NCBI RefSeq assembly: GCF_000835495.1
Contig: NW_015622541.1
Location: 3,844,001-3,908,000, forward strand
Direction: 5' to 3'
From: Cladophialophora immunda
Lineage: Eukaryota > Ascomycota > Eurotiomycetes > Chaetothyriales > Herpotrichiellaceae
DNA length: 64,000 nt
Positions 35,371 through 47,325 of the stretch are shown here, piece by piece. The stretch's first letter is position 1, and every line of letters begins with the position of its first letter. The notes beneath the pieces are model-generated. The model did not search any database and was not told where the DNA came from. It saw only the letters and a list, made by a program, of their open reading frames with translations. Made by a program: the position numbers and the translations under genes.

Positions 35371-36497
35371 GTTGTCGTCGAGGTGTGTAGACTGCTGAGG
35401 TGCAAAATTTACCTGGTCAGTCTCGAAAGGCAGAATCTCAATGGCAGCTTGCGACGAAGGGAACACGAGGCGGAAGCAAAACACTGAAGGGAGAGGACTG
35501 CGAACAACTCACATGAAATTTAAATGAGGATTAGGATTCGGATATCCGGATTGCAGCGGTCGACGTAAAGAGTAGCTTGGTATAACTCGAGGAAAGAACA
35601 AAGTGGTGTGACGGGAGGATGAGGAAAGCTTTTTGTTGTCCCTGCGAAACCAAGTGGTGAGTAGAGTGACAGGTGAATAATGGTGGGGCAGTGTTGATGT
35701 TGAGGGGCAAAGCTGGTCCTGCAAAGCACGGGTGTCCTTGGCCGACGACAGCCAGTGGCCCTTGCGGTCTTCCGGTCTCCCATCGACGGCCTTCCGGGGG
35801 CACGACGAAAATGGCTGCGATAACTTACCTGATACTCTCACTGCTACTTCCGCCGAAGAGCGATAAATACACGGCGCTTTTCTGGGTTGGGGGGCTGTTT
35901 GGAACGAGATCTCTGGATGCTGGTTCCTTCTCAATCCCCCCCTCCAAATCTCTACGGGCTCCGATACTTATATTGCGGTCTGTTCTTGCCCCAGGGCCTG
36001 TTCACGCAGATCACAAGGTCTCCAGCGAGAAAGCTTTCACAGGCATATGCAGCATATGCACCGAGCATGACTCAACAGACCGCTGATTATCACATACCTG
36101 GTCTGATGGAGGAAAAGCAGCAACAATCGCAGACAGCCTGTTTTATCCAATCGCCTGTCTTGTCTGTTCTGGTTATGCGGCACTGGCCTCGGATAATCCC
36201 ATTGATCCGCGAATCCCTCCGTCGCAGCCGCGCTCTTTTCATCGACAGGGTTGATCGAGCAGGATTATTACAAGAGCAGCTCCAAGTTTTGCTGGCGCCT
36301 AGCAAATCGTCTACAAGTAGCACAGGGCATATTCGTGAGATCAGAAAACAACGCATACGCAAGAGACGACGACCATACATCTTTGCAGACGGTGAGCAAT
36401 GAATATTTTTGTTCTAATGTCTTTGCCAGGAACCAAAAGCGTATCTATTCCCTCAACCTGGTGGCGGATCATGGTCATTCCGACTCAACTGGCGCCG
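35371..36497. promoter_or_regulatory. gpdA promoter and leader region
   Basis: This 1.1 kb lies upstream of gpdA and downstream of PHO88. A TATA-like TATTTAT on the minus strand at 35863-35869 is followed 35 nt later by a perfect GTAAGT donor at 35823-35828. That fits a leader intron, which is common in fungal gpd genes; its acceptor was not pinned down. Assigning the start site is inference. Confidence 0.4.
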
Positions 36498-37182
36498 CTA
36501 TTCCTCCTTTGCTCCGCCCCGACCTGCGCGCTCAGCAGCTTCGATGCTAGCCTTATCACTCTTTGTTTCGCCCTGTCCCATACCCATCATGCCCCCGGAC
36601 GCTTTCCATGGCCTCTTAAGCTCGCCCACCGCAGGCTTGCCAAAGATGTGGACCTTGACCAAGTTTGACTCCAGCGCACCCTTCACGGGAATAATGGATT
36701 GAATGAGAAGTGGGTTGGTGTATTTGAGATACAAGTGCATGAATGCCATCATGCCGACGCCCATCAGCTGGCCCTTGTAGGCCGCCGACAGCTGATTTTG
36801 ATCATATTCTTGAATCGTCGTGGTCACGAGCTTGGGATCCTCGCCAGAGCCCATGGGCGCAGGCTCGACATATTTCAGTGTCGTGAGATCTGCATATTAT
36901 CATCAGCCCGCATCTTTCCAGAGGGACGGCCTTTCCTTCGGCGTACCTCGCTTCGCTTTAATCTTAATGCCGATATAGTAGTAGAGCCCGAAGATGAGCA
37001 AATTGGACACGACGTATAGGATCCGTACGCCCATCAAAACTTGAGGGTCGTCAAAGGGTATCCGCTTCGAGACCTGCATCATCCCAAGGATGATCACCAG
37101 GTTGGTGCTGCAAACCGTCAGTCACGAGCCCAGGCATCCGACCGGCTAGAAGATCGTACACTTGAGGATTCATGAAATTCAT
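36498..37182 (-). CDS. PHO88: ER membrane protein Pho88/Snd3
   Basis: Three exons (37160-37182, 36947-37107, 36498-36889) with 52 and 57 nt introns encode 191 residues. Yeast Pho88/Snd3 is an ER membrane component of the SRP-independent SND targeting route and was first named for phosphate uptake. The conserved core is visible: MNPQVTNLVIILGMMQ at the N-terminus, a hydrophobic helix at about residues 40-60, LTTLKYVEPAP, MAFMHLYLKYTNPLLIQSIIPVK, and the C-terminal IFGKPAVGELKRPWKA and EAERAG. Two in-frame ATGs lie three codons apart (37182 and 37173); the second matches the usual family start MNPQV, the first comes first in the mRNA. Exon 1 is only 23 nt. Length agrees with the family (188 in yeast). 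Confidence 0.95.
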
Positions 37183-37880
37183 GGTGAACGGCGTGGGATT
37201 GAACGTGTGGAGAGAAGAGGGATGGGTGATCACAGTTACGGATCTTCTTGAATTGAGTTATGGGAGCAGACTCTCGGAACAACGGTCCCTCCAGAAGAGA
37301 CAAAACGGACAGATTGCTATATCGCAATTTCGTCCGCCAAGCGATTTGGAGAATGGAGAAGAAAATGAAGTGGGTGGCGGGAAGCGCAAGACGCAATCTG
37401 GCCCGCCACGTCAATTTGAGCCTCGCCTCTAGGCACGTGAGCACAAGCTGAACTGGTCGAAGTCTTCAATACCCGTCGGTGCCATCCTAGAGGACCTCCC
37501 AAGCGTTGCCCTTCCAGGCAATATCCATTGGAAGATCTCTTCGTATCCCATTTCTTCCTGCGGACCACATGCTCTGCGCGTATTCTGCGCAAAATGACTG
37601 AATCCGATTGAATTCGCGCCCTCCACTGCAGCCCACGTCCGTCGATGAGGCAGGAAGGATGGCGTCTCGTCCCTGTCATGGCATTCCCGCTGGGCAGTAT
37701 TGCGACGTGCTTTACTATGGCAGCACAGTTACGTTGCTTACCATAGCGTCGAGGCTGCCTATGCTGGCTGTCTAAGATGCCAGCTCTCGAGTGTGCTCTG
37801 ACAGTGGCGCAGCGCTTTGAACTGGCAGTCGTTCGTCCGGTTTGGTCGAAGTATTTCATCTCCAATGTAGAGCTTGCCGC
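37183..37880. other. Intergenic, PHO88 promoter and CFIm25 terminator
   Basis: Tandem minus-strand genes flank this spacer. No supported gene or repeat was found. Confidence 0.45.
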
Positions 37881-38852
<972 letters not shown>

Positions 38853-39352
38853 GGTGATTTCATCGGTGTGGTGACGCTAACCACGTGTTTGAGATGAGAA
38901 AGTTTACAAGTGCTTAGACAGTTGAAAAAAAAAATGACGGAAAGAGAAAAAGAGGGAGAAGAGGCGGTTAGATGAATACTTGTGAAACCATAAGTCTCTT
39001 TGCTCAATTGGAAATGAGGGTTTCCAGGTGTTGCATGTGCGTGCAAGCTGCGCCGAAGTCGCGACGCGCCCTCACCGAAACCCGAGATCTCTGGCATTGT
39101 ATTCCAGCCTCGTCACATGTCTCCGGTCCGCTGCAAAGCGGCCACTTATGAAACAGGAGACGAACGATTTAATCTTGTGCGAGGTCTGCTGATCTTTTAT
39201 TGAAGTGTATCGTGAGATCTATGTCTACTTTACAGATGTATGGCGACTTTGCCAACAACGCCTCGCTATGTTCTGCTGTCAGGGCGATGACAATAGCAGT
39301 GACAAGCTCTTGAATCCTCGTCTCCAAGGCAAGGCTGCGACCTCGTTCAACC
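38853..39352. other. Intergenic, CFIm25 promoter and STE23 terminator
   Basis: A 500 bp spacer. A poly-A-rich stretch lies near 38928-38955 (+). Nothing else is supported. Confidence 0.45.
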
Positions 39353-42300
39353 TCACAACTTAGATTCAAGGTCCTCAAAACTCTGCAGATCTTCGACCGG
39401 AATAGGTCCTTTGGTCACTTCCAGGCCAGCTTTCCACATCGCGACATCTTTGATTATGACAGGGGTTGGGATTTGTGCAGCCACCTCAGCAACATCCTTC
39501 GGCGGCTCAACTGGCTTGATCTTGAGCGCAATTTGCATTTGCGGGATGGCTTCTGTCATCTGTTTGAGGATTTCATTGCTCTTCGTCGGTGGAGTCGACT
39601 TCCCAATGTATTCATTGACTGCATTCGAGACTTCGGGCAGGCTCGAAAGGTCAACTTTTGCGAAATGAAGCTTCAATTTTTCTTCGTCAACAGCAATGCT
39701 CAGAGATCCAAGGACCTGTCCAATGAGCCCCACAAACTGGTCCTTCTGTTCGGCTGGTGAAATTTCCGGCACTGAGCTTGAAGCTTGGGCCTCGAGATGA
39801 ATCGACAGTTTTCTCCGCTTTGGCGACTCTGGGTCGATATACTGTGCATAAAAGCCCTTCATATCATCCTTGGTCAGCCGTCGGATTACGGCGACATCTC
39901 GGTCCACTTGGTGGAAGTTCAGATATTCCGCGCTGATGTAGGCCCACAGGCGACCGGTCTCGAAGTCGAGGTTTTTGAGCTTTTCCAATCGTTTGTTGAT
40001 TAGGCTGCGTTTGTGGCCCTCGAATTCTTCGTCCGGCATCGACTCCAAATCCGATTTGAACTTGAGCAGAAAGGCATTGATCCGCGTTTCAAGGTAGTCT
40101 GGATCTCGTTCGCTCTGTATCAATACCCTGTAGCCCATCGTGGCGGCTGCAGGACGTATCCCGCTCCATACCACGTAGCCGAGCTGTTCCTTGGTCCTCA
40201 ACTGATCAAAAGCTGGTTCATCCGTCATTTGACTGAGCAGCTGTACTTTCGCTCGCAGATCTAGATCCATAACGTTGCCGACATCCAGATAATATTCAAT
40301 TGCATGGTTGATATTGGCGGGATCACCCAACACTTGTTTGTAGACGAAATTACTTCCTTCCGGCAGGATGACATTCCTTCGCAACAACCATTCCGAGGGA
40401 GGAAATGCGCGTGATTTCAGGGTGGACTCGATCAGATTACCAATTTTCTTGGCTTCTTCTTTGTACAAGTTTCCATGTGCCAGCACTTCAAAATGTGCCT
40501 GTTGGAGGAGTTCTGGAACAAATGTTCTGATGTCGTCTACTGTGATGTGCGGAAGTTCCTTGGCATAGGCGTCGTTCATCCACGAGCGTTCATTCAATAG
40601 CCATCTGGTGTAGTCTCCGATCTGATAGTACGGCTGCTGATATGCCCAGTTCTTATATTTCCTGGACATGCGCTCTTTGATGATCTCGAATCGATCCGTT
40701 CGGATCTCAATCGTTCGCATCGTTGTCAAAATCTTCTCCAAGAGGACGGCCATCTTGTCGTTGTAGCCGTGCACGCTAATGTCGAAACCAAGCATGTCGG
40801 GGCCGATAGCGTAAGAGAGGCCAGAAATCTCGGCGTCATAAGAGTAGCTTGACAGAGCATCCTTGACGAGGTTGATGAAAAGATTGGTCTTGACGAAGTT
40901 CGCTGTGTTTGCAGAGGTAACGGTATTTCGGATCTTGATTTGCAGATTGGCCTTTGGCACCCAGAAGGTATCATCCTTTTTCCACCATAGACGGACCTTG
41001 TCGTCATTTCGAAGCAACTTTGGCGCCTTTGCAGGTACCTTGACCTCCGCCTTCTCCACATCCAACTTGGTAGGAATGAATTCATTCTTGTGCGGTAGAT
41101 GGAGTTCCGGTATACTGTTTGATTCCGAATCGGCCAATGCCTTTCGGATGTCCGAGAGCACATCGGTGGGTATTCTCTCGACTTTGTACTCTGTCCCGTA
41201 CCACTTTTCTTTCTGGTCCCAGTCACCGGGGTATTCTTGGGACACTATCATAAGCCTGAAATTGTCTTCGCGGAGATATTGCATGGCTTGCACAATGGCT
41301 TGAGCATCGAACTTTCTGAACTTACTGGTACTGCTGAGCAGCAAGTTTCGGGGCAAATCGGGCTTCTGCAGCACACAGCTCACGGCGCTGGTAAACCGAC
41401 TGGCAGGAGACTTCTGGCGGAATCTAAAATCCACATCCGCCATATTCTTCATCTCTTCGTGCATCCAAGCCACTGGGGGCGTTGCCCTCATCATTCCAAT
41501 GTACCGGAAAACAATCTTGACGACCTCGTGATAGTTTTTCAGCCCATCAGGAGTCAATGAGATGTCTATCTCGAAAAAGGCAGATCCTGGGCAAACAGGA
41601 TGGTAGCCAGCGGACAGGGTTTGAGCCAGACCTCTGTGTTTGAGATAAGCCAATATGCTGCCAGGACCTTCGTGCCCGATCAAGTGACTGACAAAACGGG
41701 CAGGTTGGGTCTCCCACATGTTTTCTTCATCTTGCCAGGGGAAACTTATCTCCAAAGAACGTGACTCCATGACTGGTTTTGCGTAGATCTCGACCGACAA
41801 TTGGTCTTTGCTGAGCACTTCAACACCATCCCAGCGGTTCTCAGGCAAGTCTTTATTCTTCACTTCAGAAAAAAGCTCCACTACCCAGTTTTCTAGTTCA
41901 TCGAGGGACTCACGGCCCAGAACGACGAGCTTCATTCTGTTTGCCGAGTAATGGCGTTCATAGAAACGGATGAACTCATCGCGGATCTTGACACCCTTTT
42001 TCTCGGGCTCGTCCCTCAGGGTCTGCAGGTTACCCGTGGAGAAATGGTGGAATGGATGTTTGGGATTTGAGAGCGATTTTGCCAACTGAGATAGGCGCCA
42101 TCCGTCACTTTGTAGGTTCTTCTTGTTTTCTGAGTCCACCGCTCTCAACTCTCTGTCCAAAGTGTTCTCTAGAAAGAGCGGCTTTACGAAGAATTGTGCA
42201 AACCGGTCCAGGGCTCCATACAGAGGTCCTCTCGACATGCTATTCATCGCGCCTTCGGTAGTCCCATTCACTACACCATTGGAAAGTTTGTCGTTCGACT

Positions 42301-42845
42301 CGTGCTGCGCCGCACATTCAAAGAAATAGTTTGTCTGCGTAGCGGCAGTGTATGCATTTGAGTGCCCAGAGTTCGACGAGAGGAAGGAACTGTATTCGTT
42401 CTCTACGGGGTACTGTTTGATCGGTCAGCATCGCAGACAACAGAGACTCAAGTGGGTGATCTGAACGCACTTTCTCGGTACCCATGAAGAGCAAGTGCTC
42501 GACGGCATGAGCCATACCGGGCATGTCCTCTTCGTCTGAGAAGTTTCCAACATTGACGTTAAGACTTGCGCTGGCTTTGTCGGTCTCTGCATCGTGGACG
42601 AGTAGAGCCTCGAGCTTGTTAGAAAGCTCGATGACTCGGTAGGATCTGTCGTCAAGGTCCGGTTTCTCCAAGTCATCTGTTATGTGCCTGGCCGAGTTCA
42701 TGACTGTAGCGAAGGACCGAGTCGAAGATGTCGGCGGCAATCGAGGAGTCGTGGCCAGAGGCTTGGATGACGGCCGAAGGCGGGACGGTGAAGAGACTCG
42801 AAGAGGGATGAGAGCCAAGGATGCCAGGCGAACGGAAAATCTCAT
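39353..42845 (-). CDS. STE23: Insulysin-type metalloprotease Ste23 (M16 family)
   Basis: Two exons (42471-42845, 39353-42412) with a 58 nt phase-0 intron encode 1144 residues. Ste23 and insulin-degrading enzyme cleave small peptides inside a closed chamber; yeast Ste23 helps mature a-factor. The inverted zinc motif is HAVEH at 113-117, with the third ligand in the AVDSEN segment near residue 220. Four M16-type domains follow. A 22-28 residue polar insert (about 162-187, Asn/Gly/Ser-rich) lies before LYGALDRFAQFF. The N-terminal 48 residues are basic, rich in Arg, Ser and Leu and free of acids, like a mitochondrial presequence. A second in-frame Met at 49 starts the part shared with cytosolic Ste23, so two start sites could give two locations. 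The exon junction lies right after the zinc motif block. Confidence 0.94.
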
Positions 42846-43864
42846 GTAGAAGAAGTTGCCCGTTTGGAATGATCCAGGCAGGCACAAGAATGCGTCACGG
42901 TTGAACAGAGGCCAGGATCAAGTAATCATGGCGGGATGGCAAGGTCGGCGGTGGCATTCGAAGGAGCAAACATCTCAAACATTGGCACCTCCGTGCGTCT
43001 GCGCCTGCGCCTGACCAGCCTGCGCCTTGCCGCCTCTGACCAGCCACGCAGCCTCCATCCACGCTCCATCTGCAGCCTTATGCCAAGCCAAATTGAGGAC
43101 CTTCACAAAGGATTTCTACTCTACCTACCTCGATACGATCGCTGGGTACAAGCACGGGACCTTTTCCTGCCATCACAAACTCCAAGGCAGGTCGAATGCA
43201 CACTCACTCAGCTGGACATCATTGCGAAAATGTCGGGGCAAACAGCCTGGTCACGCGTGCGGCGAACAATGCATAAGAGGACACGGAATGCTGCAGGCCC
43301 CCTCCTCCGGCAGCGCAATGCGACACGCCAACGGCCTCGTATCTCACAACATCATGGTGATTGCAGGGCGGTCTGTGCCAGTCTGTGCTGCCTGAACAAC
43401 CCTTTCAGACGTCATTGAAAGGTCGCACAGTGCCAGCGCAAAGACCACGCACATAATGTCAGTTTTGACTACGATGGAACTACATAATACTTGCAGGTGG
43501 AGCTCTCGCTGCAGGAGGCTAATTGGCCCCTGTGTGAGCAAGCTATAGCTGACGAATGCAGTACCCGCGTCGGGATACGACACCGTGACCATACCGTCGA
43601 ACTGATGCGTGTCTGTTGAAGCGGAAGGGAGTGATGGGATATGTCGAGATGCTAACTCATTGCACGATCACTACACTTTTCGTCCTTCCGCTGGTATACG
43701 CAGAAAGACTGTCGCTCTCGATGGCCGGGTGGCCCCCTCCTACTAGAACATTCCCTCCAAACGCCTGTTCTCTACTTGTCCTACTCACGGCCACTCATAC
43801 CAAAGAAGAAGCCAAAATGTCTATTGGCGCTTGAAGGCCAGCAAACAAGCTGCCCGTACTTGCA

Positions 43865-44942
43865 CTAGTACCGCTCTTCCCGCTGTACCTTTCCTTGTCT
43901 CCAGCTCACTGGACCACATACCCACTTCCACTCGGAGTCCATATGCATCAACCGCCACATGGAATTGTCTGGAAGGAGTAGCATTTCGCGTTGGTCTACT
44001 CTGGCCTCCTTTTGACCAAGTGCCACGTCTATGGGGTTCATTAGCCACAGTCCAAGCAGTCGATCGGAAGGAGGTACGTACACTGCTCATATTGACGTAT
44101 GTAGCACGCATCCTTCCATTTGAAACCAAAACTCCTCTCCCACAGCTCTTCAGGTGCCTCTCCCGTCAACCATGGGCATACCAGCAACTTGTCTAATTTG
44201 TCGGTCAGGGTCAGAATACGCACTGTCTCGTCTTGTGCATTGACCACCACGGAAAACCTCCTTGAACGGAGAAGGGTGGTGTAGCTGAAACTACGGATCT
44301 CTTCTCGGCAGGCTGCATCTCGTCGACCGATGAGTCTGCGTTGTGTTTGATAGGCGACTGAGGTGGTTGAGCAGTCGTCACACATTCGGCAAGTACTCCG
44401 TTCTGGACTTAATAGAAGCTTGTTCAACCGGCTGAGCGCGTGGGAGTCCTGGTCCTCTTCGTGACGCGGTCCATCGTATACCCCACGGCACGGTCTAGCA
44501 TGACGTAGCTAGGGCGATGAACTGGCCTGCTTGGCCCGTTTTGAAGTCGGCAGTCTATTGCTGCGGTTTCTTCCAAGTCGAGGGCGCAGCCACCATAGAA
44601 GATGCTTCATACGAAGTCCCATATACTAGGAAAGCAGATAACAGAGCCAAGTGCCTCGAAAACCATGGCCAGTTAATTAGAGTGTTACTGCCGTTGCTGC
44701 TCCAGCCGATCTACCGGCTTTCGCCGTGGGCGCATCTCTCCGCCTGTGTCTTCATGGCGTCCAGCTGTTTGCCCAGTACTTTCCTGTCTCTCCTCCGTTC
44801 CCTCTTTGTCGTCTTTGAATTCTTCCAAGATTTTGCTCAACAAGGTCATCACGTTTTCGACGGACTGATACATGTGGTTCGTTATTGTGCCCGAGTCATT
44901 TGCTTTCTCATGCTGTGCTCGTACGAGGATGCAGAATCGAAT
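43865..44942 (-). pseudogene. Probable decayed gene, family unknown, several frame breaks
   Basis: Reading minus-strand from 44942, four coding-like blocks follow one another in different frames. Block 1 (44942-44688) contains MYQSVENVMTLLSKILEEF and a charged tail, ending at a TAA at 44685-44687. Block 2 (about 44610-44470) has LDLEETAAIDCRLQ and YVMLDRAVGY. Block 3 (about 44480-44060) has CRMCDDC and KLLVCPWLTGEAPEELWERS. Block 4 (about 44070-43865) has LWLMNPIDVALGQKEARVD and ends in TAG. Blocks 2 to 3 and 3 to 4 join by one- or two-base frame changes with no room for introns; blocks 1 to 2 could be joined by an intron (GTAGAT...CCTAG). The amino acid composition is natural in each block. 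I do not recognise the family. Chance resemblance to coding sequence is the alternative, less likely over 1 kb. Confidence 0.4.
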
Positions 44943-46204
44943 TCAAGATTTAGTTACACAGTCTGAGGACCAAAAGAAAGTGGACCTCTCTCAGAATGAA
45001 TCATTCGCGTATGTTCATGTTCCGACGCAACAGTGTTCCTGTCACTTATCTATAGATTGGGCCATATCCAAGTTGACAGCCGGTCGTCGTTGTTGAGCAT
45101 TTCGCCGATATCAGAGATAGCGTATACCCTCGGACTCCATCGGAAACCGCGCCACTTTCTGAACTCGGCTCGGCTGGTGGTATTCGAGGCCGCCAGAGAC
45201 CAGGACGCATGCGCGAGCTCCGGGGTTGAATGGACGATTACAAGGAGCGCAATTGCAAGAGTACGAGGGTTGGGTCACTATTTGGCCTTTTGAAAGAACC
45301 GGCCTCGAAGTTTATGGAAGGGTTCCGTGGATGAGTTTCATGATTGTGGACCATATGACGAAGCGCGGAGCCGAGGACATGGCTCATGATTGAAGGACAT
45401 CACTAGCAACACTGGATAGTACTCGTAGTTAGGTGAGCAGCGAGGGCTGTGTTCGTAATTCCTATAGGTGGGGCGTTGAAGCTGAAACGCCCAGCCTTCG
45501 ACTGTTGGATCGGCAGAATGCGCAGTTGCTAGCCACAGAAGAGGTTTGCAGACTTCAGAAGCTGAGCTGGGTGGCGAAAATCTAGGTCGAGATCACTGCT
45601 AATGGAGATGGGTTCAGCCGTGTCAGAGTTAGGTGTGAACACTTTCGCCTGTGATTGCGCGTGTGTAGAAATGAACATGTAAGGGAGATAGTAAACGCCT
45701 GTATCTTGTCAAGATCACACACGTGATAGAGGGTTGATGCATGAGGCCGCCGTTACCCCGTACGGAGTACTCGATACAGAGTACAGAGAATCTCATACAG
45801 CTGGGAGCTCGCAACATAAGGTTAAGCTTGAAAAGATGGCGACGAACGCACCCCATACCCAGCCGTCGGTGCAGGCATACCAAAATGAACCAACCATCCA
45901 TATTTTGTTTACATCGTTCAATTTAGGTCTAGTGCGACGAGGCTGGTGTGTCCACCACTAAAGACTTGGCCAATGGGGATAGAGAAGACTGGTGGTAAAA
46001 GCTTGGCAGTGCGCAATGCCAACCCCTCGCACACCCCCTGCCTTCTGGATTGTTCTCTGCTGCCACCGATATCTTACGCAGTCCCTGCCCATTTGGCTTG
46101 CTAGCCACTGAATGTCCCAAAGTCACTTGCTGATCAAGGCTGAACAGGATCGTCTTCTCTCCTAATGGAGGCTGGTTTGCAGTTCCAGATCCCTGCATCA
46201 CAAG

Positions 46205-46210
46205 TATATA
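46205..46210 (+). promoter_or_regulatory. TATA-like element of the wall-protein gene
   Basis: TATATA lies 180 bp before the ATG at 46390, within the range expected for a fungal TATA box plus leader. It is the only AT-rich element in that interval. Confidence 0.35.
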
Positions 46211-46389
46211 TGACAGGGTCGCTTAGAGGTTTGTGCACGTTCCCTTTTTCATTCATTCAAGACAGTCCGACGCAGGAGCTCTGACCTGATCCCTGGACAA
46301 CCAAGCAAGTGTGGGTTCTTATATCTCTCCTCCTCCATCTGATATCAGGATACATACATCCTTGCAAAACAGCTGTATCTCATCCAATC

Positions 46390-47325
46390 ATGCCTTCGCG
46401 CACAAGATCCGCTGCCGTCGTGGCAACCGCCCTCTCTTTGCTCTCATTTTCTTCAGCACTCCCAAAGCCACAAGCCACCGATCCTGCTCAAGGAGACTAC
46501 CTGGCTGCCTGCATTGCGGCAACTTCATCTGACCAAACCGACATCTGCAACCCCGATTCCATTGCGGCTATTCAATACTGCGTCGTTTCAACAGCCCCGC
46601 CTGGATCTGTTGCAGCCGTGATCGGTGCGATGGTCACATACTGCGCGGAGCAGCGGGAGCCAGCAAAATACAACACTTCTAGCACTGCGGTAGCTTGGAG
46701 TAACTCGACAAGAACCACAACTTCCTACACAACCACTAGCTCTCCTGCACCTCAATGGATTCAATGGTCTAATTCGAGCACCACCACCACGAAGCCAAAC
46801 CCCACGTCTACTCCTTCTCAGTGGGCCGACTGGTCGAGTACGACCTCGAGCACAACAATTTCTCCTTCTCCTCAATGGATTCAGTGGTCAAATGCAACCA
46901 GCACGAATTCGACTTCGGAATGGATTGACTGGAATACTGCGAGCCCCAGCGTGACGACTAGTACTCCGGCAGCGGAGACATGGTCTGACTGGACAGTTTC
47001 GACTTCAGACGAACCTGTCCCTCCTCAGGCCACGAGCTCCACGTGGGAAGACTGGAGTTCCACCACTCCGTCCGTGGCAGCCACCGAAGCTCCATCGTCA
47101 ACTTGGGCAGACTGGACGAGTATGCCTACTCTTCCTTCAGCTTCATCGAGCTCTACACTTACCAAGACATGGACCTTTGGTGCGACTTCGTCTGTTTCCG
47201 TGGGCATCTCGAGCAGCACACCAGATACACCTATGGCATCTACTTTTGTTGGTGCTGCGAACAGACTTGGATCGCCCGCTAGTATGTTTCTTGCAGCCGC
47301 GGTTGCTCTTTTGCCTGTGCTCTAA
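46390..47325 (+). CDS. Secreted, Ser/Thr-rich, probably GPI-anchored wall protein with W-x-x-W repeats
   Basis: One exon encodes 311 residues. Residues 1-23 are a signal peptide (basic start, hydrophobic core ending SSALP). Residues 30-90 form a small domain with four cysteines (41, 53, 64, 85), enough for two disulphides. Residues 95-250 are dense in Ser and Thr, so heavily O-mannosylated by inference. Spaced through them are seven W-x-x-W units, at W123, 145, 163, 178, 198, 219 and 239, each in a context like QWIQW, QWADW, EWIDW or TWSDW. The C-terminus has a Ser/Thr linker, a small-residue patch (GAANRLGS, about 288-295) and a hydrophobic tail, as for a GPI signal. The cysteine pattern is not CFEM (eight Cys). 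I do not recognise a named family. The ATG at 46390 is the first that gives a signal peptide directly. Confidence 0.85.
   Translation: MPSRTRSAAVVATALSLLSFSSALPKPQATDPAQGDYLAACIAATSSDQTDICNPDSIAAIQYCVVSTAPPGSVAAVIGAMVTYCAEQREPAKYNTSSTAVAWSNSTRTTTSYTTTSSPAPQWIQWSNSSTTTTKPNPTSTPSQWADWSSTTSSTTISPSPQWIQWSNATSTNSTSEWIDWNTASPSVTTSTPAAETWSDWTVSTSDEPVPPQATSSTWEDWSSTTPSVAATEAPSSTWADWTSMPTLPSASSSSTLTKTWTFGATSSVSVGISSSTPDTPMASTFVGAANRLGSPASMFLAAAVALLPVL

Larger units (their letters stand above)
42846..46389. other. 3.5 kb intergenic region with a probable gene relic
   Basis: Divergent flanking genes. The stretch 43865-44942 (minus) reads as broken coding sequence and is listed separately. The remainder (42846-43860 and 44943-46200) shows no supported gene. 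A TATA-like TATATA at 46205-46210 precedes the wall-protein gene. Confidence 0.45.
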
